Source of the DNA: a virus | IMG/VR virus record: IMGVR_UViG_3300010354_000549 | Span: 1-26,160 of that record | Reading direction: 5' to 3' (one strand) | DNA: 26,160 nt | Shown: in pieces, positions 15,102 to 22,188 of the stretch | How positions within the stretch are numbered: the first letter of the stretch is position 1 | Layout of the letters: the number at the start of each line of letters is the position of its first letter | Made by a program: the position numbers and the translations under genes | The notes under the pieces: generated by a model | Seen by the model: the letters and a program-made list of their open reading frames with translations, nothing else | Database searches by the model: none | Told to the model about the DNA's origin: nothing

Positions 15102-16505
15102 TTAACAACCACTCATATTTAAGTTATCCATGACCTGTTGGCAAGCATCACGAAGATCATTGATGCTAAAAATATCACATTGACTATTTTGAGTTCGATC
15201 AATTGCGTTCAGGAAACAGACCTTGGCTATTTCATTCAAATAAGCCCCAGTCATACCTTCAGTCATATCTAGAACATTATCAAAATCATCTCTACTTATG
15301 GATTTATCCGGTTTGAGACCGTACCTCAATAACTGATTCGAAAGTATACTAGTTCTTTCGAGTTTGGTAGGGTGCGGTAGTTTGATTTTCACGTCAAAAC
15401 GCCCGGGCCTATTCGTCAATGCCTTGTCCATGGAATCGTGGTCATTTGTACTAGCCATCACCACAATTCCAGGATTTTCGTGCAATCCATCTAAACAATT
15501 CAGAAATTCGTTTAGTATGTAACCATTAGCGGTGAGACTCTCTCGATCCTTACCAAATAAATCCATGTCCTCCACGAAAAGCACACATGGAGCAAGCGCT
15601 CTGGCACAAGTGAACAAATCAGTCACATCTTGTCCGGATCGTATAGATTTTCCGGTACACCAAATTCTAGTGGCCATCCCATCTAATTGATTGGATAGAG
15701 CTTTGAATATAGTAGACTTAGCCATACCCGGTGGGGAAACCAGAAGCAAATTCCGATTAGGTAAAAACCCACGGCTATATATTAACTCAGAATTCTTAAT
15801 TAAATTAAAAGAGTTTCTTAAGATAAGATTCTTGATATTTTCCGGTATGAATATTTGGTCCCAGGCGGTGGAACCGTGTTCAATAAAAGACAGCTTTCCG
15901 GAACCGAACATGACACAAGCTTTGTCATAGAAATTCTCGGTATTCTTAACCGACTCTATGTTTTGCTTCAGACACTTAGCTATATCGAAGTCCCCCTGGT
16001 TGGAGTTAACTGTAAAAGAGCATCCTATTTCATTATAACATAAATCATAAGTTACGAATGCTCGTTGACCAGAAGGTTTATGTATTACTAATACACAACC
16101 CTTTACCGGTATGAACTTAGTCGCATTTAGACCTATTTCTATATCCTCTTTGACACATTTAAATGGGTCATTCAACGCTAGTTCAATCCCGAACTGTGCT
16201 GAACACTCTTCCAGTTCACAACATTCGAGAGAACTAATCTCATTAGAGACACACTTGTGGAATGCATACGCCGTTAAATTACGATCTACACTTTCAAAGT
16301 TAAATGACTCCGTATTAACATCTGAGACTGAACACTTGAGCCAATCCCGCATAAGGATGCTTATAGCGTCCTTGGGGGGCGGAGTTTCAATGTGTGGCCC
16401 TTTAAATTTATCTATAGCATAATCAATTATAGCTTTAACTCGACGATCTACTTGATCTCTAAAATCACTATTCTTTATACTTTTATCAGAAAAATAATCA
16501 TCCAT
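15102..16505 (-). CDS. AAA+ ATPase (BCS1/Cdc48-like core) within the tail operon
   Basis: This 467-residue protein has an unrecognised, cysteine-rich N-terminal domain (1-215) and a classical AAA core. Visible motifs: Walker A SPPGMAKS (257-264), where the usual first Gly is Ser and the Gly before Lys is Ala; Walker B VLFVEDMD (308-315) with Glu-Asp in the order seen in BCS1-type proteins; sensor 1 Asn354; arginine fingers Arg366 and Arg369 in NRPGRFD; and a GMTGAYL helix (417-423) matching the sensor 2 region. It should be a hexameric remodeller or chaperone. Lying between sheath and tube genes, it may act in tail assembly, comparable to the AAA+ of extracellular contractile injection systems (Afp15/Pvc15). 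About 19 cysteines is high. The gene is clearly more AT-rich than the sheath gene and lacks a clear ribosome site. Confidence 0.9.
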   Translation of the reverse strand: MDDYFSDKSIKNSDFRDQVDRRVKAIIDYAIDKFKGPHIETPPPKDAISILMRDWLKCSVSDVNTESFNFESVDRNLTAYAFHKCVSNEISSLECCELEECSAQFGIELALNDPFKCVKEDIEIGLNATKFIPVKGCVLVIHKPSGQRAFVTYDLCYNEIGCSFTVNSNQGDFDIAKCLKQNIESVKNTENFYDKACVMFGSGKLSFIEHGSTAWDQIFIPENIKNLILRNSFNLIKNSELIYSRGFLPNRNLLLVSPPGMAKSTIFKALSNQLDGMATRIWCTGKSIRSGQDVTDLFTCARALAPCVLFVEDMDLFGKDRESLTANGYILNEFLNCLDGLHENPGIVVMASTNDHDSMDKALTNRPGRFDVKIKLPHPTKLERTSILSNQLLRYGLKPDKSISRDDFDNVLDMTEGMTGAYLNEIAKVCFLNAIDRTQNSQCDIFSINDLRDACQQVMDNLNMSGC

Positions 16506-16546
16506 ATTATTATGTTACAAAAAAAGAGCTAGCCCTAAATAAATCA

Positions 16547-16574
16547 GGGGCCGGGTTGTAAACAACCCGGCCCC
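16547..16574 (-). terminator. Terminator hairpin after the sheath gene
   Basis: GGGGCCGGGTTG (16547-16558) pairs with CAACCCGGCCCC (16563-16574) around a four-base loop, giving a 12-bp GC-rich stem in the 89-base gap after the sheath stop. On the transcribed strand it is preceded by an A7 run and followed by TGATTTATTT, a modest T-rich tract; a T7 run comes some 20 bases later. On the opposite strand the stem is followed by ATTTTTTT, a textbook terminator. It is thus probably bidirectional, limiting read-through from the sheath gene into the AAA+ gene. Confidence 0.75.
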
Positions 16575-16594
16575 ATTTTTTTGGGTCGTTTAGA

Positions 16595-19500
16595 TTAGAT
16601 ACGTACTCTGACTGAAAGAGAAACGGCTATGTACTCGAGAGGGAAAACCGGCACATAAACCGCATTTACACGCATGATAGTAGGATCGTCCGGATCAGTG
16701 GCAACTGATAGATCTCCAAGCTGTCCTACTATTTGGTCGCCAATCATTTGATTGAAGGCTGCTTGGGTAGTACCTCTGACCGAGGTGACAAGATCTGGAG
16801 TAAACTTAGAGCCAATGAACGGATCCAACGCAGATCTAAGGGTCTGTTGTACATACTGGATAGTGAGAACAACAGAAGGAGTACGAGTAATGACATTCTC
16901 TGGCTGAGTAGTCAAACCATGTCTTACTCGAATTCCGGACTCAACCCGCTCTAGCACCGTAACACCCGAAACTGCGACTTGGTTGGCCTCAGTAGGATCA
17001 AGATATCGACCGATATTGGTGAACCCAACAACGGCTCTCCGTGTCAACGGCGAGGCCACGTCGAAGGCGGGTGAACAGGTGGATGCTGCAAGAGCTACTG
17101 CCGCGTAGGTCCCATCCACCAAAGATTCAGTGGAAACTCCGAACTCGTTCACGGTGGTGATAGTGAACGCATCCGGATAAACCACCCAAACCAAATCAGA
17201 ATTGAAGCCTCTTGCTAACGACTGCACGCCAGTCGGTGTGGTTCCAACCGCAGTGCCGATGACAGCAACACGCTCTCCTTCTTGACGAGGAGTGCTCATG
17301 AAGATGACATGCTGAGCTAGGTAAGACAAAACCGTGGGCTCAGTAGTAAGGACCGAAATGGTAGCTGGCTTCACCGTGCCGACTGGCTTCTTAAGCTCAT
17401 CAATGGCCTCAATGTATGAGGTCACAGAAGCTTGTGAAGAACCGGTGCTTCTAAACACCTGGCGTAGGCCTACGGCAGGAGCTCCATTTAAGAAAGCTAG
17501 AGAAGCAGCTAAAGACAACGGGTTGTCAGTGTTCGCAGGTCCAAAGATCCGCGTTATAGACTTCATGTCTGTAAAGACTGCGGCTCCAGTAGGTGCACCT
17601 GTCTGAGCACTAGTATTCCCATAACGGGAATACTCGTAGGAAATGTAGTAAACATCTCCAACTGCAGGCTCCGATCCGGTTCTCTTGAATGTCCGGATAG
17701 TAGCTGTAGTGCCGGGCTGAGTGTTGTTGAGATTGGTAACCAGAACTTCGAGCCCTGGAATTCCCACGACAGCGTTCACTGAATCGGCTGTAAATATTGG
17801 GGACACGTTCATGGTGAAAGAACCACCACTAGTATAGTCCCCAGTATCGCTTTCTAACAGAGTGAAAGTGAGACCCGTCGTGGAGTCATTATAGGTACGG
17901 CCCGGAATTCCGGTACCCGAGGAGCCGAACGAGTTGTTCGATGAAACACTGAATCCACTTATCGCCGATTCTCCGGTATCTCCGGTGCTACCGATCACAA
18001 TGCCAAGGCCAGTATCTGCCAAGAACGAAGTGTTGGTGGTAGATGCGAAGGAAATGGAAGAGCCACCACCAGAACTCAAAGAAGTGATGGTGAGGTATGT
18101 ACCTAGACCACTAACAGCTACTGGTGCTACTCTAGCTGCCGAGCTAAATGAAGCATCGGCTGTGAGTGCACTTGTTAGCAGACTCGCCGTTGGTCGAGTG
18201 TAATAGGTTGTTCTATTACTTGTGAATCCGAGAGTATCAAGAGCAGTACTTGTACTCTTGATAGAGACTATCGAGCTCTGAGTGTTGAGACGGCTTCTAA
18301 GGATTAGTTTACCCGCATACTTACCTTGACCCTCAAACGCAATGAGGCCTGGGAAAGAAGTTGTGACTGTATTGGTTAGATCCTTCGTGCCGTGCACGTG
18401 GTAACTACCAACTATTCTCGTTTGGTGGGCGCTATATGCGGTCGATAGAGCGTTAGCCAAGGATATCGATGTAGCCAAATCAGAAGCATTGGCGGTGCTT
18501 ACTGCATTCGGATCGTTAACCGTATGCTTACCCGATGATACTATATGAAGATTGAACTTCGTCTTAATCTGATTTAAGAGCGTGTTCAATACAGCCTGAT
18601 CACCAGGGTTTAACGAGTCAGGATCAGCAGCGGTAACAGTATTGGCCGAATCTGATGCTAGGTGAGACGCCCCAAAGACAATGTGAGAGTTGAATTGAGT
18701 CTTTAGGTCAATCGCCAAGTCACATGCTGATGCATAGTCAGATGCTGCAGGAGATGTAATAAGATTAGACGTGTCATCATGTCCGTGCACTCCGATCTGA
18801 AGTAGATGGAGGTTAAAGTCCTTCTTTAACTCATAAGCCAGAGTAACCGCTGTCACCAAATTGGTAGCAGAAGCAGCTCCTGTAGAGTTGAAGGTGTCGT
18901 TTAACTGGTGAACTCCGCCTTCTACAAGGTGGGCATTGAAGTTCGTCTTAATATCATTCAGCAGCGTAAGAGCTGTTGCTAAGTTTGATGCGCTTGCAGT
19001 GCTGACAACATTAATGTTGTCAGCCCCATCGTGGAACGTGGTGGAGACACGGTGGGTATTGTAGTTGGCTTTTATGGAGTTAGCTATGTTTATGAGCTGC
19101 GTGGTATAAGTAGTGATATCTGACGCACTTGCGTAAGCCAAATACCCTTCGTTAATAGCAGCTACAACATCCGCTGTGGTGATTCCTGATCCAGCGGGCA
19201 ACGAAGTCGTGATTTCCGAACCATCGATATTTACGGTTAGTACGTCAGTGGATCCAGCCGTAATATCGAACGGACCGACCTTAGTACCGATTTGTTCTGC
19301 AGCCTTATTTAAGGCAGTGTAAGAACCTTCAAACGAGTTGGCATTCGATAGCCCAATGGTCGCTGCAGCATTAGTTGAACCTGTCAAAGACGGGGTTAAC
19401 ACCGCTAATGAGGCAGCATATCCATTAGAAATAGACGGAATGTTACGCCCTGATAACTGGAGACAGACTTGATCCCCATAAGTGACAACACTGGCTAAAT

Positions 19501-21676
19501 TGTTGGGGGCAGTGGAAGCAAAGGTTCCAGTTCCATCTTCATGGGCCTGGGTATCGGCGTCAACTGCATTATTTATAGCAGTCGCTACTCCCAACATGTC
19601 AAGCTGGGAACTAATATCGATATTATCGATGAGAACGCCATCGATCGACAGAGCAATACGATCCGTTAAATTGAAAGTGAACCCATCATCTACCGGGGAG
19701 CTCATGAACGCAGCAGGGAAGGCTACGGAAAGGTCCACGGTGTAAGGAGATCCATCTACTAACACTTCACCGAAGTTGCGTGTATAATCGAAGATCTCAT
19801 AAGGCTGAGAGCCACCCGAAGTGATGGTGGCATGGGTTGCCGGGGCCAAGTTACTGTTAAAAGTAACCGTAACCGTCTCAGCGACGGGAGTTCCCAAACC
19901 ACTATGGAAGGCTCTTGGATCAGTGGCTGAACCGGAAGGCCAGTTTAGCGTCTCCGTGAAACCAGTTATGGTTCCCATCGTCACGCCAAATATTGGACCA
20001 CCAGTAAGAGAACTGGTAATGGAGTAGGTGCCCGTGCCAGAAGGACCAGGTGTAACTACCGAAAAGGTGTAATTCGAATCAGCGATTCGGCTATACCAGA
20101 AATTTGCGAACACCTTATAATCGGCAGGTACAGGAGTTTTCAGAGTGATGTAATTAGTAGCCGAATCCACCGACATCACAGTAACTGGATTACGGCCCAC
20201 TGCGTCACGATAGTCTTTTCCGACATAGACTTCGATCAAATCTGGACGATCGGTGGGGAGATCAAGTCTATTATTAGAAGAAGACGCGTAAACTGAAGTT
20301 CCTAGCGGCGTGTCTCTGCCATTACCCGTAGTAGGCTTATAAGGCAGCTGGAAGATAGTGGAGCTAAGCATGGTCGGCGAATTCGCATCATAAGTGCGCT
20401 CGCACTCCGCTCCATAAATTTTATCATCTACAAGCATCGCCGAAATTTGCGATGAACCCAAATCCACATCACCAGTACGTAATCCTGGGGTTATAGTAAA
20501 AGAAGTTCCCCATTTAATAAACGATTGGGCTCCGGAGTTATCGATAGTGAAATCGACACCGCTACGATAGTCTGTACGGCTAGGCCCAATACCGCAACTC
20601 AGAATATTAGTGACGTTTGCATTGGGCAGATAGTCGAATGTATCCTGCCAAGTGTTGAAGAAGTAGCTAACAGTGACTGTACTATTTGCTACCGGCGCTG
20701 CGGGCAGCGTAACTTTACGATTTTTCCCATCGACTGACTGAGCGATTACAGTAATACCATTTACCGTAACCGTTACCTTAGTCGGGTCATTTGTAGTAAT
20801 TCCTCCTCCGGAGCCATCCACAATAGGTCCGTTGTAAACCGTGAAGGTTCTATTTCGGTTAGTAGAATCTCCTCGAGTAAACCCTAACTGACCATTCGCG
20901 GTTCCGGATCCGACTGTAAGATTACCCGCAGCCGAAAGCATTACATGATTATATCCCTGGTTATCAATAACCACTGAGGCAGTTAAACCACTGACCAAAG
21001 CCGCGTTAATATCATTTACAATATCAGCTGCATATCGGGTTCCAACACTTAAACTAATGACCGAAGGCGTATAACTATCATTTACATAAACTTCAAAAAC
21101 GTTATTAGAGGCCGTAAACACGTATGTTTCAGGCCGCTGGCTTATTAGCGTACCTACTCCAGAGCTAACCTGAGCACTAACATCATCCGTAGCACGAGTG
21201 TCGCTACGATGATAATAATAAGTAACATATACAATGTCGCTTGGTGCCGGAATGGTCAGTAACGAAACAACACCAGTGGCTCCATTTACTGATGCCACAG
21301 GAACTGGTAAACCATTCACCGTCACAGAGACTGATGAAGATGAATAGGTAACTCGGCCGACGCCGGTGCCATCAACGATAGGGTAGTTTCTTACGCGGAA
21401 AGATGTTAAAGAGCCATTCTGACCACCCAAAGTGGGGTTAGTTACCGTACCCCCGGTGACCCAACGACCTGTCGCGTCTTCATTAAAAACACGCGTATCT
21501 GCTTGGCTACTGGACCCCCTTACGAGTTCCACATTCAGGTTATTTAGATATTCACGAGACGGCCCGATGATGAACGGGATTCGAGCTCCGGCTACTGAAG
21601 GTACGGATACAACCTCAGTAGATGTCTGGGTGTAAACGCCAGGGGGAGCATATGTGGAAAACGGTCCGATAGCCAT
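16595..21676 (-). CDS. Giant tail sheath protein
   Basis: The contractile sheath subunit. Residues 1-45 hold the typical sheath start (YAPPGVYTQT, then ARIPFIIGPS). The C-terminal 320 residues hold the conserved sheath core: 'GPANTDNPLSLAASLAFLNGAP' (about 1379-1400), AALAASTC-type segment near 1525-1534, RRAVVGFTNIGRYLDPTEAN (1546-1565), and the final LEYIAVSLSVRVRI strand. Common sheaths have about 400-700 residues; this one has 1693. The extra mass consists of repeated beta modules (about 95-160, 279-346, 477-538), three copies of another beta domain (187-270, 674-777, 802-848 with 1107-1156) and six His-containing repeats (855-1104). ATG has GGAG five bases upstream (21682-21685). The gene is GC-rich compared with neighbours, fitting high expression. 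It ends before a strong hairpin and has its own leader. Confidence 0.93.
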   Translation of the reverse strand: MAIGPFSTYAPPGVYTQTSTEVVSVPSVAGARIPFIIGPSREYLNNLNVELVRGSSSQADTRVFNEDATGRWVTGGTVTNPTLGGQNGSLTSFRVRNYPIVDGTGVGRVTYSSSSVSVTVNGLPVPVASVNGATGVVSLLTIPAPSDIVYVTYYYHRSDTRATDDVSAQVSSGVGTLISQRPETYVFTASNNVFEVYVNDSYTPSVISLSVGTRYAADIVNDINAALVSGLTASVVIDNQGYNHVMLSAAGNLTVGSGTANGQLGFTRGDSTNRNRTFTVYNGPIVDGSGGGITTNDPTKVTVTVNGITVIAQSVDGKNRKVTLPAAPVANSTVTVSYFFNTWQDTFDYLPNANVTNILSCGIGPSRTDYRSGVDFTIDNSGAQSFIKWGTSFTITPGLRTGDVDLGSSQISAMLVDDKIYGAECERTYDANSPTMLSSTIFQLPYKPTTGNGRDTPLGTSVYASSSNNRLDLPTDRPDLIEVYVGKDYRDAVGRNPVTVMSVDSATNYITLKTPVPADYKVFANFWYSRIADSNYTFSVVTPGPSGTGTYSITSSLTGGPIFGVTMGTITGFTETLNWPSGSATDPRAFHSGLGTPVAETVTVTFNSNLAPATHATITSGGSQPYEIFDYTRNFGEVLVDGSPYTVDLSVAFPAAFMSSPVDDGFTFNLTDRIALSIDGVLIDNIDISSQLDMLGVATAINNAVDADTQAHEDGTGTFASTAPNNLASVVTYGDQVCLQLSGRNIPSISNGYAASLAVLTPSLTGSTNAAATIGLSNANSFEGSYTALNKAAEQIGTKVGPFDITAGSTDVLTVNIDGSEITTSLPAGSGITTADVVAAINEGYLAYASASDITTYTTQLINIANSIKANYNTHRVSTTFHDGADNINVVSTASASNLATALTLLNDIKTNFNAHLVEGGVHQLNDTFNSTGAASATNLVTAVTLAYELKKDFNLHLLQIGVHGHDDTSNLITSPAASDYASACDLAIDLKTQFNSHIVFGASHLASDSANTVTAADPDSLNPGDQAVLNTLLNQIKTKFNLHIVSSGKHTVNDPNAVSTANASDLATSISLANALSTAYSAHQTRIVGSYHVHGTKDLTNTVTTSFPGLIAFEGQGKYAGKLILRSRLNTQSSIVSIKSTSTALDTLGFTSNRTTYYTRPTASLLTSALTADASFSSAARVAPVAVSGLGTYLTITSLSSGGGSSISFASTTNTSFLADTGLGIVIGSTGDTGESAISGFSVSSNNSFGSSGTGIPGRTYNDSTTGLTFTLLESDTGDYTSGGSFTMNVSPIFTADSVNAVVGIPGLEVLVTNLNNTQPGTTATIRTFKRTGSEPAVGDVYYISYEYSRYGNTSAQTGAPTGAAVFTDMKSITRIFGPANTDNPLSLAASLAFLNGAPAVGLRQVFRSTGSSQASVTSYIEAIDELKKPVGTVKPATISVLTTEPTVLSYLAQHVIFMSTPRQEGERVAVIGTAVGTTPTGVQSLARGFNSDLVWVVYPDAFTITTVNEFGVSTESLVDGTYAAVALAASTCSPAFDVASPLTRRAVVGFTNIGRYLDPTEANQVAVSGVTVLERVESGIRVRHGLTTQPENVITRTPSVVLTIQYVQQTLRSALDPFIGSKFTPDLVTSVRGTTQAAFNQMIGDQIVGQLGDLSVATDPDDPTIMRVNAVYVPVFPLEYIAVSLSVRVRI
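18365..19114 (-). repeat. Six tandem His-containing repeats of about 41 residues in the sheath
   Basis: Residues about 855-1104 of the sheath hold six units with period 41, 41, 41, 46 and 40 residues. Each has a helix of type 'DLATALTLANxLKT' then [FY]-x-x-H. Five units show the exact pattern [FY]-N-x-H-x6-H-x3-D: His875/His882/Asp886, His916/His923/Asp927, His957/His964/Asp968, His998/His1005/Asp1009 and His1044/His1051/Asp1055. The sixth is degenerate (His1084, then His1095/Asp1099). After the Asp comes an Asn/Thr/Val-rich link (TNTVT type). The spacing is kept while much other sequence varies, as expected for a structural or metal-binding role. Confidence 0.9.
20639..20842 (-). repeat. Second copy of a duplicated beta module in the sheath
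   Basis: Residues about 279-346 repeat the module seen at 95-160 (DNA 21197-21394). Shared blocks are PIVDG[ST]G, a VTVNG strand, a [SN]V[DN]G turn followed by a V-x-L strand, a Pro-rich link, and a closing V-x-V-[ST]Y strand ending at an Asp-Thr. A more distant third copy is at residues 477-538 (20063-20248). The copies are divergent in DNA, so the duplication is old. Confidence 0.8.
21197..21394 (-). repeat. First copy of a duplicated beta module in the sheath
   Basis: Residues about 95-160: PIVDGTGVG, then SVTVNGLPV, SVNGATGVVSL and VYVTYYY. It is the partner of the copy at residues 279-346. The module lies right after the conserved sheath N-terminus, so it most likely projects from the outer surface of the contractile sheath, as the insertion domains of other sheaths do. 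Confidence 0.8.
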
Positions 21677-21796
21677 GGTAACTCCAGATGATCGAGATTA
21701 TTTGCGTCTTTATCTCAGGGTAGAGAATATTAATATAGGTTTGCGTCTAAGCGTGGAGTGCGCTTAAATCGAAATACTAAATAAAATTGTATGTGC
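21677..21796 (-). promoter_or_regulatory. Leader of the sheath gene with possible promoter
   Basis: This 120-base gap, the longest in the window, lies between the zinc ribbon gene and the sheath gene. On the transcribed strand it holds CCTATATTAATATTCTC (a TATA-rich block that could serve as a phage late or -10-like promoter element), two copies of AGACGCAAA (21701-21709 and 21740-21748, 39 bases apart), a small TAAGCG/CGCTTA stem-loop, and the GGAG ribosome site at 21682-21685. No clear -35 box was seen. A separate start of transcription for the abundant sheath would be sensible but is not shown. Confidence 0.4.
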
Positions 21797-22186
21797 TTAT
21801 TTTAATTTTGAAAAAGCGTTGCTGCGACGATCTAAATCGGACTGAGTGGTTGGCTCGAATCCCTTATCCGTCATGGTAATACTATTTGTATTATTTTCTT
21901 TTCTAATTTTGTTACGTACAGATTGGTCCTCAGAGATCTTGGCCCATCTTTTGGCGGAGTCTCTTCCCACAGCTTTATCCAGAGTCGGATAGTCTACATC
22001 GTGAAATCCACTGTTGCCAGATTCGCCGCCGAATTTTGAAGATACAGCATAAACAGATTCTTTTTTACATAAACTGCTGCACTGCGGACAGGGATATCCA
22101 GATTCGTATTCTTTAACCTGAGAAGTAGAAAGGAATTGTTCAAAAATGACCGCACATGACTCACACCGATAGTCGTATATAGGCAT
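21797..22186 (-). CDS. FmdB-type zinc ribbon protein with phage-specific tail
   Basis: The 129-residue product begins MPIYDYRC, the usual start of the FmdB zinc ribbon family, with ligands Cys8, Cys11, Cys33 and Cys36 (CESC and CPQC), and a further Cys at 40. FmdB-like proteins are small (about 60-110 residues) and often annotated as regulatory, without firm function. Here the ribbon is followed by a polar helix-rich extension of about 75 residues (AKRWAKISEDQSVRNKIRKE) that I do not recognise. The gene starts two bases after the stop of the 401-residue protein and lies just before the sheath leader. It could regulate late genes, bind nucleic acid, or be a small virion component. Confidence 0.8.
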   Translation of the reverse strand: MPIYDYRCESCAVIFEQFLSTSQVKEYESGYPCPQCSSLCKKESVYAVSSKFGGESGNSGFHDVDYPTLDKAVGRDSAKRWAKISEDQSVRNKIRKENNTNSITMTDKGFEPTTQSDLDRRSNAFSKLK

Positions 22187-22188
22187 AA

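Noticed and set aside
18235-18263. 9-bp stem with 11-base loop inside the sheath gene
   Set aside because: It falls in Ser/Thr/Leu-rich coding sequence with no gene boundary nearby; no regulatory role can be supported.
18365-19114. CRISPR-like or recent DNA tandem repeat
   Set aside because: The repeat exists at protein level only; the DNA units are divergent and lack identical direct repeats with spacers.
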